Positions 1 through 8,320 of a stretch of 19,413 nt of DNA are shown here, in pieces. The position numbers and the translations under genes are program-made. The notes under the pieces are model-generated. The model worked only from the letters and a program-made list of their open reading frames with translations. It ran no database searches and was not told the DNA's origin. Every line of letters starts with the position of its first letter. The stretch's first letter is position 1. Origin of the DNA: Actinomycetes bacterium (GTDB taxonomy: Bacteria; Actinomycetota; Acidimicrobiia; Acidimicrobiales; Acidimicrobiaceae); contig JAKBSX010000005.1 in assembly GCA_021844725.1 (NCBI GenBank), positions 1-19,413 of the forward strand, written 5' to 3'.

Positions 1-1069
1 CCACGATCCAGGCGTGTCTCCGAATGGCACAACAATCATGGTCGAGGGAGCTGCAAATGGCAACCCCGTTGGCGGTTATTGGGCACCTGGTGGTGTGCCT
101 GGAATATTCCACCATATTACGGCAACCTGGGGGTCACAGGGTGTGTTGTTTACGATGGATGGAACAACCCTTGGCTGGTATCCACTTACAATTACTTATC
201 CATCCATCTCGTTTGTTGGCGCAGGCAGAGCTGATGGGGACATAGTGGATGCCACATTCACAAACATTACGTTTAACGGGTCCTTTACTGCACAGAACTC
301 AGCAGCAGCCGCAGCAGAGAATATGTATATACCTCCGAATAATCCACCTGCCAACATTACCCCAAATCCATTACTGTATGGAGGAGGAACATGTAACTAC
401 AACGCCAGCGGCGCTTTAACGTGTACTAGTCCATGCATCAATCCCGCTGACATGTCGTTTAATCTCAATCTGCCATCGTGCATAAACGCATGGACTGCTC
501 AGTTAAATCAGGCTCACGCTGACGAGGGTATAGCACCGTTGCAACTGCCAGGTAACTTTACATCTCTGAGTCCTGCTGAAGAGATATTCATATTGGTCAA
601 TCTCGAACGTGTAGACAGAGGCTTGCCACCCTATATTGGATTGACCCAGGGTCTTGATGCCTCTGCACAGATCGGTGCAAACCAGGGTACCGATCCATAC
701 TTTTTTCCCAGTGGTTATCAGGGAGGTGGAAGTGTTTGGTCGGGCAGTGGGTCTTCTCCAATAGGTGAAGGTGGAGTGTTGATGTCTATATTTGGCTGGA
801 TATATGATGACGGCTGGGGTGGATCACAAGCTAACACACCTAATTTTGATTGCACATCTCCTACGGCACAGGGGTGTTGGGGACATAGAGATGTTTTGCT
901 TGGGATGCACGTTGGTGTCCAGTGTACCAATTGCGTTATGGGTGCTGCCTCTGCCAGCAGTCCGAACGGTTCGTTTTCTGATTATACTGGCATTGTAACT
1001 CAACCTATTCCTGGATATACGCCTCATTACGTGTATACTTGGCAACAGGCAGTTACAGCAGGAGCGTAA
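1..1069 (+). CDS. Secreted LamG-like and CAP-domain protein (5' partial)
   Basis: The frame is open from base 2, before the first possible start (GTG at 14), so the gene is probably cut by the window edge and its signal peptide is missing. The first ~100 residues are Gly/Thr-rich with a beta-sandwich look (GIFHHITATWGSQGVLFTMDG), as in LamG/concanavalin-like carbohydrate-binding domains. A Pro/Asn linker with cysteine pairs follows. From about residue 185 the segment EEIFILVNLERVDRGLPP, then LDASAQIGANQGTDP, then WGHRDVLLGMHVGVQC resembles the CAP/SCP-like fold of secreted bacterial proteins. The His in WGHRD fits a CAP-cavity histidine. The protein is probably extracellular, binding polymers or acting at the cell wall; the exact activity is unknown. 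The stop is TAA at 1067-1069 and no clear terminator follows. The CAP call is fairly secure; the LamG call is inferred from composition and pattern. Confidence 0.72.
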   Translation, partial: HDPGVSPNGTTIMVEGAANGNPVGGYWAPGGVPGIFHHITATWGSQGVLFTMDGTTLGWYPLTITYPSISFVGAGRADGDIVDATFTNITFNGSFTAQNSAAAAAENMYIPPNNPPANITPNPLLYGGGTCNYNASGALTCTSPCINPADMSFNLNLPSCINAWTAQLNQAHADEGIAPLQLPGNFTSLSPAEEIFILVNLERVDRGLPPYIGLTQGLDASAQIGANQGTDPYFFPSGYQGGGSVWSGSGSSPIGEGGVLMSIFGWIYDDGWGGSQANTPNFDCTSPTAQGCWGHRDVLLGMHVGVQCTNCVMGAASASSPNGSFSDYTGIVTQPIPGYTPHYVYTWQQAVTAGA

Positions 1070-1677
1070 CAGTGCACAAGGAGTGGCTGAGCTTCTTTTT
1101 ACTTAATTAATAACTCACTTGTGGTTCTGAATCAGTGATAAATGCTAATAGGAGATAAGTGAATTTCCCTGTCCGCAAGTACGGAAGTTCAGTAGAAATA
1201 TCAATTTGTTATTGCACTGCTTGCTAGGTACCAGTGCCCATTTACTTTCTTCAGGTGGAAGCAGGCGGCCAATTAAAATTGTCACTGGTACCAGAACTAC
1301 TATTGGCTGTCACGTTTACCTATGCATATATGGTTACTGATGGTTCGCTTTATGCTTGAGCTACTAATTGCGTAGCGGCGGATTGGCATACTGTATTTAG
1401 GCATGTCTTTCCAATAAAAAATGCCAGTGCTTTGTTTCCTTGTATGGCCACCTTGGCCAAGGCAAAGCGAATCTTAAACGCATGAGCAGCGGAATCAGAG
1501 TGATTTTTGGATGACAATATAAATGTTTCAGCAAAACCTACTTGGGCCAGACATTTTGTTTTGGATGTTGACACGACGTAATTGACCGCCACACACATTC
1601 ATCACTACGACGACCTCGGCCAGGCAAGAGCCAACTGAATACGATATGAACTACTCCGTACTTTAGTGTGGAGTAGC
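1070..1677. other. Gene-poor intergenic region
   Basis: I see no convincing gene here. The only structure noted is a 10-bp inverted repeat, GGTACCAGTG at 1227-1236 and CACTGGTACC at 1283-1292, separated by 46 bases and without a T-tract, so it is not an intrinsic terminator. An 82-codon minus-strand frame at 1350-1598 has no recognisable domain or good ribosome-binding site. The region separates convergent genes and may hold decayed coding sequence. Confidence 0.5.
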
Positions 1678-2571
1678 TCACCTGTCCAGCCAAGCGAACA
1701 CCTGTTGGGTGGCGCTTGCCGTACCGGCGGCGAGAGCGACGGCGTCGGCTCGCATAGGTACAAAATTTTCGATTGGCGGATCGGTGTGCATAGAAGCACT
1801 CGCAAGACTAAACAGCGACTCAATCACTGCATGAATGCGCTGGAGCGGATCGCGATCGCTTGGGTTTACGGGGAGAGGCAGGTTTGCTGGGTTCAGCCTC
1901 CTCAATAGCTCCAGGGCCAGTCGCGACTCCGTAAACGATCCCTGGTAGTCGGCATCATTGATTTTCTGACGGGCGTTTCGGAGATGGCGAATGATCTCGG
2001 CTCTCTTGGCGTTCGGTTCGACGGCTGCAATTGGTACGAAAACGGGGATGCCAATGCCTCTGTCCCATCGTTCCAGAACCGTTGCCCACTCCGACTGCTT
2101 AACTTGGAGTCGATCTGATCCTCTCCTAATTGGATACGTGGCATAGTACGCCTGCGTTCGTGGGGCAGTTGGCTCCCCTCCATCAACAAGGAGAATCGTT
2201 GTGTCGAGTTGCAAGGAAAAGTCTTTGCCTTGTCGTCGCTCCTCAAATACCTCAATGATTGATGGTGGCATCGCAAGCTTCAACTCTACATCCCACGTTG
2301 TCTCGTCGGAGGGCAGGGGATTGAGTTGAGCGTAAGGCTGTTTAACCCAGTTGAGAACGTATGCCCGTGACTCGGTGATTCCCAGGAAAGCATATGTATT
2401 GGCGATGCCCCAGGCCGTCACTTCGGACGCAATCTGTACCACTGCACCGATGTCGTATCCCTTGGCTGTCAACTTCCCCTTTAATAGGAGCTGAGATGCC
2501 AAGCCGGGCTGACCGTCGATTCCTATCCAGTCGAGACGGATACTCCCTTTTCCAAAAAGCCCTGAGTCCAT
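1678..2571 (-). CDS. Conserved-looking hypothetical protein, 297 aa
   Basis: I do not recognise a named family. It is a soluble 297-aa protein with no signal peptide or membrane segment. Residues 1-150 look beta-rich (alternating hydrophobics, e.g. RLDWIGIDGQPG and LQLDTTILLVDGG). Around residue 160 comes SEWATVLERWDRGIGIPVFVPI, followed by a helical C-terminal half with IRHLRNARQKINDADYQGS and ESRLALELLRRL. The tail has SLFSLASASMHTDPP and RADAVALAAGTASATQQVF. Helical tails of this style occur in poorly characterised proteins of defence and mobile regions, but that is only a resemblance. It reads opposite to the methylase gene and seems to stand alone. ATG at 2569-2571 is the start with only a weak ribosome-binding site. 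It looks more GC-rich than the neighbouring restriction genes, which suggests a separate origin. A bona fide gene is likely; the function is unknown. Confidence 0.7.
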   Translation of the reverse strand: MDSGLFGKGSIRLDWIGIDGQPGLASQLLLKGKLTAKGYDIGAVVQIASEVTAWGIANTYAFLGITESRAYVLNWVKQPYAQLNPLPSDETTWDVELKLAMPPSIIEVFEERRQGKDFSLQLDTTILLVDGGEPTAPRTQAYYATYPIRRGSDRLQVKQSEWATVLERWDRGIGIPVFVPIAAVEPNAKRAEIIRHLRNARQKINDADYQGSFTESRLALELLRRLNPANLPLPVNPSDRDPLQRIHAVIESLFSLASASMHTDPPIENFVPMRADAVALAAGTASATQQVFAWLDR

Positions 2572-2893
2572 AGCTCTATTTTATCAGGGTATAGCTGGGT
2601 TGAGGATGCTTACATCTCTTCAAACTGACTCCTGATCTCGGTATTGCCCACCTGAACGATGAGGTCATTGAGCTTTGACATGATCTTGTCTAGTTGTTAC
2701 GGGAAAGATTTACTTGTATACTGATTTTCAGGGAAATCTTAGTACTTATGTAACCAGTTAACTCAGTACGCCTGATATGGAGAAACGGGTAGTGAATGTC
2801 CGACCGCTGTCAACGGCACAGCAGGTGCAAATCATGGTATCTAATGCATTGTTTTGTGAATAATATTGGAACGCCGTCAGGTACACAGTAGGG

Positions 2894-2989
2894 TACGCAC
2901 TAGGAAAACTACGCCTAGTTTCCGATAAAGTATTAAACACGGAAAAACTTCTGGCTGAGTGCACAGGAAAGGTATATAGGTATGAAACT
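2894..2989 (+). repeat. Recurrent 5' element, copy 1
   Basis: A 96-bp segment running from TACGCAC through AGTTTCCGATAAAGTATT and GGCTGAG to AGGAAAGGTATATAGGT and ATGAAACT. It aligns along its whole length with 8615-8709 (about 12 differences and a one-base gap), and its 3' half aligns with 13320-13365. It carries a ribosome-binding site (AGGAAAGG) and a start codon at 2982. It looks like a shared promoter/5'-leader unit or a recombination site placed in front of different genes. Confidence 0.75.
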
Positions 2990-3020
2990 TAGACTAATCA
3001 AACCAGGAAAGGCCAGATGA
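2982..3020 (+). pseudogene. Remnant of lipoprotein N-terminus
   Basis: Behind copy 1 of the recurrent element, ATG opens a 12-codon frame, MKLRLIKPGKAR, then TGA. Its first residues parallel MKLKLAKP at the start of the intact lipoprotein at 8702, after which similarity stops. The simplest reading is a decayed or recombined copy of that gene's start. A genuine 12-aa leader peptide cannot be excluded. Confidence 0.45.
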
Positions 3021-3232
3021 ATTGCCTTATGAGCCGCATATCCATGTTAGTAATACATCTCTGGTATAAAATAAGAAGATTGTAATAACAAATACAAGCA
3101 GTTCAGCAATAAATACCCGAAAGCTTTATACGTAAAGGCAAAATGGTCTATCGTTATTTAATGTAATGAGATACCAGTGCGCTCCAAAGTGTAGATTTGT
3201 AATAAACCAAGTTGGATCTAAGAAAGCAGAAA

Positions 3233-5173
3233 ATGCCAATATCTAATCAGTTGGATACAGCAAACATATGTTATTTACAAGAAGCCTGCCAGATCAAGGA
3301 TTTGTTAGAGCATGCTAGGCCATTACTCAAGTGGGCAGGTGGTAAGACTCAGCTTCTGCCCAATATACTACCAAAGATCCCAAATAAGTACAACCGTTAT
3401 ATAGAGCCGTTCTTTGGTGGAGGTGCGCTTTTCTTTACACTTCGTCCACGTCAGTCTATTATTGCTGATAGTAATCCTGAATTAATTAGCATGTATCGTG
3501 CAGTAGCTGCTGACGTTGAATCTGTAATTGGGTATTTACGCCAGCTAGACAACACCGAGGACGTTTTCTATGCCACAAGAGCGCTTGATTGGAACGAGAT
3601 GACTCCTGCCAAGGCTGCTGCACGTACTATCTTTCTTAATCGTACTTGCTACAACGGCCTATTCCGAGTAAATCAGAGTGGTCAGTTTAATGTACCATTT
3701 GGCAAATATAAGAACCCAAAGATTCTTGATGAGCCTGCACTTCGTGCGGCTTCAGTATTATTGGCTTCTGCAACCATCTTGGATGTCGACTATAAGACGA
3801 TCCTCCGAAACGAGGCTAAAGCTGGTGATTTTGTTTTCCTTGATCCGCCCTATCTCCCAGTATCAGAATATGCAGATTTTAAGCGATACACCAAGGAGCA
3901 GTTTTACGAGGATGATCATATTGAGCTTGCTGAGGAAGTAAGGCGATTACACGAAATTGGCTGTTATGTGATACTAACAAACTCAAATCATCCATTGGTA
4001 CATAAGCTGTACGGTGGTTTTCCTCTTGAGGTAGTACAGACAAAAAGGCATATATCGTGCAACGGAAAAGGGCGACATGGTGAAGATGTAATTGTCACCG
4101 TCCCGCCAAAGAGTCGTTCCATTATTCATTTACTTCCAGCGCCATTGTCGCCACAGGTATCAAAATTTCCTTCTACTCGTTTCATGGGTTCTAAGAGTAA
4201 GCTTCTTTCTGAACTTTGGAGAATTGCGTCACAATTTAAATTTGAAACAGCTATTGACCTGTTTTCGGGGTCAGGAGTGGTGAGTTATATGTTCAAAGTA
4301 CAAGGTAAGTCTGTTGTGAGCAACGACTATATGGCTATGTCTGCTGTTTTTGCTAAAGCGATGATCGAAAACAACAGTATACGCTTGCCAATTAATGAAG
4401 CAATGTCTTTGTTGCAACCAAACAAGCCAGTCGATCATTTTGTCGAGACACAATTTCAAGGATTATATTTTAATGACAACGATAATCGCATGATTGATAT
4501 TTTGCGTGCCAATATTAGATTTATTAGAAATCCGTACAAACGTGCAATAGCGATGACGGCTCTAATTCGTGCCTGTCTAAAGAAACGCCCACGAGGTATT
4601 TTTACATATGTTGGACATCGTTATGATGACGGACGGAGAGACCTTTCAATGCCATTCCGCGATCAGTTTCTTCAGGCAGTAGAGGCGGTGAATGCAGCCG
4701 TGTTTGACAATGGGATGGTAAATAGAGCTCGCCATGGAGATGCCCTAGGATTACGAAGTCGAGCCCCAGGTCTCGTCTACATCGATCCACCTTACTATTC
4801 ACCCCTGTCAGATAATGAATATGTTCGTCGTTACCACTTCGTTGAAGGGTTAGCTCGTGACTGGCAAGGAGTGGAGATTCAAGAGCATACAATCACTAAG
4901 AAATTTAAGTCATACCCAACTCCCTTTTCTACTAAGAATGGAGCTGCAAATGCGTTCGACAAGTTGTTTCATAGATTTAAGCAGAGCGTGATTATGGTCT
5001 CATACTCTTCTAATAGTCAACCCACCCTAGATGAAATGGTCGCCATTTTATCTAAACATAAAACTTACGTAGATGTTGTGCCGGTTGATTATAAGTATTG
5101 CTTCGGCAATCAGGGTCACAAAGTAGGCAATAACAATAACATTGTGCACGAGTATATATTTGTCGGTTACTAA
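3233..5173 (+). CDS. Two-domain DNA adenine methyltransferase of a type IIS system (M.FokI-like architecture)
   Basis: It should transfer methyl groups from S-adenosylmethionine to adenine N6 and protect host DNA from the endonuclease encoded next. Two Dam-like catalytic domains lie in one 646-aa chain. Domain 1 has KWAGGK at residues 33-38, FFGGG at 60-64 and DPPY at 204-207. Domain 2 has RFMGSKSK from 316, DLFSGSG from 342 and DPPY at 518-521. Two DPPY domains in tandem are the plan of M.FokI, a chain of near-identical length in which each domain methylates one strand of an asymmetric site. The start is taken as ATG 3233 (AGAAAG upstream); a TTG at 3212 would add seven residues. It ends at TAA 5171-5173, with the endonuclease gene following after about 50 bases. 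The base composition is AT-rich compared with the cas genes, consistent with transfer. The methylase assignment is strong; the site is not read directly. Confidence 0.9.
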   Translation: MPISNQLDTANICYLQEACQIKDLLEHARPLLKWAGGKTQLLPNILPKIPNKYNRYIEPFFGGGALFFTLRPRQSIIADSNPELISMYRAVAADVESVIGYLRQLDNTEDVFYATRALDWNEMTPAKAAARTIFLNRTCYNGLFRVNQSGQFNVPFGKYKNPKILDEPALRAASVLLASATILDVDYKTILRNEAKAGDFVFLDPPYLPVSEYADFKRYTKEQFYEDDHIELAEEVRRLHEIGCYVILTNSNHPLVHKLYGGFPLEVVQTKRHISCNGKGRHGEDVIVTVPPKSRSIIHLLPAPLSPQVSKFPSTRFMGSKSKLLSELWRIASQFKFETAIDLFSGSGVVSYMFKVQGKSVVSNDYMAMSAVFAKAMIENNSIRLPINEAMSLLQPNKPVDHFVETQFQGLYFNDNDNRMIDILRANIRFIRNPYKRAIAMTALIRACLKKRPRGIFTYVGHRYDDGRRDLSMPFRDQFLQAVEAVNAAVFDNGMVNRARHGDALGLRSRAPGLVYIDPPYYSPLSDNEYVRRYHFVEGLARDWQGVEIQEHTITKKFKSYPTPFSTKNGAANAFDKLFHRFKQSVIMVSYSSNSQPTLDEMVAILSKHKTYVDVVPVDYKYCFGNQGHKVGNNNNIVHEYIFVGY

Positions 5174-5225
5174 GGAGACCAACGCTACTAATGATATTTT
5201 CGTTCGATTCAAAACGAGCAGGCAA

Positions 5226-6941
5226 ATGAGACCGTGGCATTTGGGAAATACTACTGTTCGCAGTCCGTTCCGATTACGTGATGGACTTGTAGCACTTTCA
5301 ACATCACAATTACAAGGTAAATTGAGGGGACAACAGCAAGAAATTGAATTTCGGAAACTCTTAGGTGAAAGAAAGATCGTTGAGCTAGGGGTTGACGAAT
5401 CTTACAGCGTGGGACGTAAATGGCGATCAGCTCTTAACAAACTTGGGCTTCTCTATCCGCAAGTGGCTTCTGATTGGGGGGTTTCTCAAGAAGAGGTTGG
5501 ACCAATTGATACAATTACGCCCAATGGTTGGCGTATAATTAACTCAAACACTTTGCCAGCCATGCAGGAGTGCTTTTTACGAGCAATCGCTGCGTATTAT
5601 ATTCCTTCTAGTTTAGAACCCAACTTTAGCTTTCCTGTTTTTTCTCCGCTGAGACATGTGTTGGCGGTAATGCTGGAGTTGGAAAAACAGTCTCAGAATA
5701 ATTTCTTAACTTTTCATGAAATAGCGTTGATAGTTCAACTCACAAGCAGTGTCGATTCTCTTGAAGACGTCGCTTTAAAAGTGTTAACCTTTCGAGCCGA
5801 CAGAGGCAGAGCTACAAACAAGCGAAGGTTTGATCATGAGATGCGTGAACAGGCTGCCCAAGAACATGATTATGTAGCTAGTACTTTCAATGATTATGCC
5901 GACACAAATATTCGTTATCTCAAGGCAACTGGACTCGTACAAAATTATGGACGAGGTATATCGTTAATTCCTGAGAAACGTAGCATAATAGAAAAACTAA
6001 TTGAGCAGACTAGGATACCAAAATCTACCAAAGATTATATTGATAACTTGTGCAAAGGCGAGGAGTTGCCCACTGACAATAAAAAGATTGCGCTCAAAGT
6101 TCTGAACGATTCAATTCTGCTGCTCAAGTCGAAAGGTGTCGAATTTGATGTTTCGAGTAGACCAGCTAAATCAGCGGCAGATATAGGCGTCATTCTTCAC
6201 GAAATTGAAGCGATATGGCTGACCTTGAAAGAGAATAAATTTGCTCAGCAACAAGCTAGCAAATGGGAGGAGATTACTGCATATATGGATCTCGTGATTA
6301 AGCGGGGGGGTAGAAAAGTCATTTCAAGTGGGGAAGAGATTCAAGCACCAAAGGGCGAATTGCCAGCCTATTTTGAGTGGGTTTTATGGAGGGCATTTCT
6401 TGCGATAGATAATTTGGTAAACAAGCCTTCTGAAGCTCGTGGATTTCAGGTCGATCAAGATTTGTTTCCAATTGGAACTGCCTCAGGAAACAAGCCAGAC
6501 CTAGTTTTTGAATTTGAGGATTTTGTTATTGTGGTGGAAGTTACTTTAACCGATAACTCACGTCAAGAGGCAGCCGAGGGAGAACCTGTTCGTCGCCATG
6601 TGGCAAATATCATGATCAATTATCGAGAGACATCGGGCAAACAAGTCTACGGTTTGTTCATCGCAAATAACATTGATTCTAACACAGCCGAGACATTTCG
6701 TATCGGTGCTTGGTATACCAACGATGACGAGAAGATGCAATTAGATATAGTTCCTTTGACTTTAATCCAATTTAAGAGTTTCTTTGAGGTGCTATTTCGT
6801 GTTAACAAGATTGATGCGCTCTTAGTTCGCGAGTTACTGGAGTCTTGTGTTGCCCTGCGTGTGTCAGATGGCGCTCCGTTATGGAAGGTCGCAATTGAGC
6901 GGGCAGTCAATCAATTTGTTTCTGATTTGACAAATCCTTAA
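5226..6941 (+). CDS. AlwI-family type IIS restriction endonuclease
   Basis: Partner endonuclease of the upstream methylase, expected to cut at a fixed distance from an asymmetric site. In 571 aa the N-terminus has RPWHLGNTTVRSPFRLRDG and then GRKWRSALNKLG, as in the AlwI family. The C-terminal half carries a PD-(D/E)xK-type core of that family: PDLVFEF (Asp425), VVEVTL (Glu438) and then RQEAAEGEPVRRH (446-458). A middle helical region (EIALIVQL, ALKVLTFRADRG, YLKATGLVQNYGRGISL) probably reads DNA. AlwI itself recognises GGATC, and a Dam-like methylase would fit a GATC-containing site, but the site here is inferred. I chose ATG 5226 because family homology starts right after it. The frame is open back to TTG 5142 inside the methylase gene, and the AAGGAG at 5173-5178 is too far upstream to decide the start. 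Confidence 0.85.
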   Translation: MRPWHLGNTTVRSPFRLRDGLVALSTSQLQGKLRGQQQEIEFRKLLGERKIVELGVDESYSVGRKWRSALNKLGLLYPQVASDWGVSQEEVGPIDTITPNGWRIINSNTLPAMQECFLRAIAAYYIPSSLEPNFSFPVFSPLRHVLAVMLELEKQSQNNFLTFHEIALIVQLTSSVDSLEDVALKVLTFRADRGRATNKRRFDHEMREQAAQEHDYVASTFNDYADTNIRYLKATGLVQNYGRGISLIPEKRSIIEKLIEQTRIPKSTKDYIDNLCKGEELPTDNKKIALKVLNDSILLLKSKGVEFDVSSRPAKSAADIGVILHEIEAIWLTLKENKFAQQQASKWEEITAYMDLVIKRGGRKVISSGEEIQAPKGELPAYFEWVLWRAFLAIDNLVNKPSEARGFQVDQDLFPIGTASGNKPDLVFEFEDFVIVVEVTLTDNSRQEAAEGEPVRRHVANIMINYRETSGKQVYGLFIANNIDSNTAETFRIGAWYTNDDEKMQLDIVPLTLIQFKSFFEVLFRVNKIDALLVRELLESCVALRVSDGAPLWKVAIERAVNQFVSDLTNP

Positions 6942-6961
6942 TTTTGGGAATCAAATGGGAA

Positions 6962-6980
6962 TTGAGGTGGACCTCATTTG
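6962..6980 (+). repeat. Direct repeat A (TTGAGGTGGACCTCATTTG)
   Basis: A 19-bp unit differing at one base from 7068-7086 and related to 8565-8580. The GTGGACCCC core resembles terminal repeats of some insertion sequences, but no transposase gene is present. Confidence 0.55.
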
Positions 6981-7067
6981 TTAAACAACCTGGGAGCAGC
7001 GTTAAGCTCATGTATCTTCCATCATGCTTCTCAGGCAACTGAAAGTCCATCTGTTTCTTGTGTAAAT

Positions 7068-7086
7068 TTGAGGTGGACCCCATTTG
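7068..7086 (+). repeat. Direct repeat B (TTGAGGTGGACCCCATTTG)
   Basis: Same orientation as repeat A, with starts 106 bp apart. The second copy lies just downstream of the mrr gene, which reads on the other strand. Confidence 0.55.
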
Positions 7087-7399
7087 AGTGCACTTAATTG
7101 TTTTCATCCATGCAGTTTTGCATCTCAGTTAACATATGGATTGGTATTCAAGAAACAGTTCTACTTTACAAAAATTATAGAGGTCGACGACGGGTCAGGT
7201 ATGTCTTGACTGAAATGGACACTGTACAGGAAGAACTCTACAAACTATTTGACCTTGACAGCTACCCTTCCAAGAAATGACTTAGGTAATACGCACATCG
7301 TAAGCCAATATGTTAATTGAGTAGGGAGAATAATGTCTTGCATCGAATTTTCTTGGAAACTTGCGCTAGTAGATTTTGTTGTCGTTGAACTTTCCGGAG

Positions 7400-8320
7400 C
7401 TACGTTGGAAGTAAGGGCTCAGGCAAGGGAGTAGAACCAGTGTCCAGCAATCCGTACGCGTCGAAGAAGGAGGGGTTTACGGCAACCTCTAGTTCTATCC
7501 GTTCGTGGACCTCGACACCAAGTCGATAGTCTCGAAGCAAATCGCAGAGGCGGTCTCCGTCGATGAGCTCGACCGGAGGAGCACCGTCACGACTAGCCTC
7601 GCTCTGAGCATCCTTAGTGAAGGAGCTTGTGGTAATCAGTAGGCCCTTTTCACCACGGCCAGCCATGGCGCCGCGAAAGTCTCGCACGGCCCCTGCAGTC
7701 ACAGTTCCCTTGTAACGCTTGCACTGGAAGAAAACGGGGAACGAAACAAGCGAAAGCCGATACACTCCCACTCCATCGATGCCACCATCTCCGCTCTTGC
7801 CAAGCACGGTAACGTTGACGAACCCAGCCTCACGGAGGAGGCGCTGTGCAAGGTGCTCGAAGCCGTCTGGAGAGATGAGGAGTAAGCGTGAAATAAGTTG
7901 GTCCCTCCAACTCTCCGAACCTTCTTCGCCAGAATCCTCGGAGAAAGCCCGATCGGTCTGCTTCTTCTTACTACGTAGCTGTAGGGAATCCCGGTACATC
8001 TTCATATCCGCCTGCATTTGATCGATTGTGATGATCTTACCTTTATCAGTGAGTGTCCAGATTCCTCGGGAGCTGTTTGTGATAGCGCCAATGCCCTTCA
8101 GAGTTGTTCTTGCCCAGCGAAGCCGATAATTGATCTCGGAATTGCGTCCGTCTTTGGTCGAGACGGCTTGCTGCTCCTCGGAGAAGTGTTCGTTCTCAAC
8201 GACCCGTTCGTAGATTTCCTTGACTGTGGCGGACCCTCCAAGTTGTCTGAGCGCGGTCAATGTTGGCCACATCAGTTCGTGATACTGGGGAATCTGCGCT
8301 TGATCTCTAAAACCTGACAT
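7400..8320 (-). CDS. mrr: Mrr-family type IV restriction endonuclease
   Basis: Predicted to cut foreign modified (methylated) DNA in the cytoplasm. At 306 aa it matches the usual Mrr length. Residues 1-95 form an Mrr-type winged-helix domain (WPTLTALRQLGGSATVKEIY, then INYRLRWARTTLKGIGAI and GIWTLTDKG). After an acidic linker rich in Glu and Ser (about 125-137), the catalytic half has FEHLAQRLLREAGF (Glu164), GKSGDGGIDG (Asp182) and FFQCKRY (Gln199, Lys201), the E...D...QxK form of the PD-(D/E)xK nuclease fold. ATG 8318-8320 is preferred, since it begins just before the conserved N-terminal domain; a TTG at 8368 would add 16 residues of unlikely basic sequence. The gene lies alone on the minus strand, bracketed by the GTGGACCCC repeats, and is more GC-rich than the restriction-modification pair. 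It was probably acquired separately. Confidence 0.88.
   Translation of the reverse strand: MSGFRDQAQIPQYHELMWPTLTALRQLGGSATVKEIYERVVENEHFSEEQQAVSTKDGRNSEINYRLRWARTTLKGIGAITNSSRGIWTLTDKGKIITIDQMQADMKMYRDSLQLRSKKKQTDRAFSEDSGEEGSESWRDQLISRLLLISPDGFEHLAQRLLREAGFVNVTVLGKSGDGGIDGVGVYRLSLVSFPVFFQCKRYKGTVTAGAVRDFRGAMAGRGEKGLLITTSSFTKDAQSEASRDGAPPVELIDGDRLCDLLRDYRLGVEVHERIELEVAVNPSFFDAYGLLDTGSTPLPEPLLPT

Larger units (their letters stand above)
2572..3232. other. Intergenic region upstream of the methylase gene
   Basis: This AT-rich stretch between divergent genes contains copy 1 of the recurrent 5' element and the lipoprotein remnant. I see no other gene. The final ~200 bases (3030-3232) are AT-rich and probably hold the restriction-modification promoter, but I could not assign -35/-10 boxes with confidence. 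Confidence 0.5.
6942..7399. other. Intergenic region with insertion-sequence-like repeats
   Basis: It holds two direct repeats (6962-6980, 7068-7086) and a 60-codon plus-strand frame at 7098-7280 (with YRGRRRVRYVLTEMDTVQEEL) that I cannot assign. The frame lacks a clear ribosome-binding site, so I do not call it a gene. The region probably holds the debris of a mobile element between the restriction genes and mrr. Confidence 0.45.

Noticed and set aside
1227..1292. 10-bp inverted repeat GGTACCAGTG/CACTGGTACC as a terminator or operator
   Set aside because: A 46-base loop without a T-tract, and no promoter or gene to control nearby.
1350..1598. 82-codon minus-strand frame
   Set aside because: No recognisable domain, no good ribosome-binding site, and composition not distinct from the noncoding surroundings.
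7098..7280. 60-codon plus-strand frame downstream of the endonuclease gene
   Set aside because: No ribosome-binding site and no known motif; it may be part of a decayed mobile element, but I could not support it as a gene.
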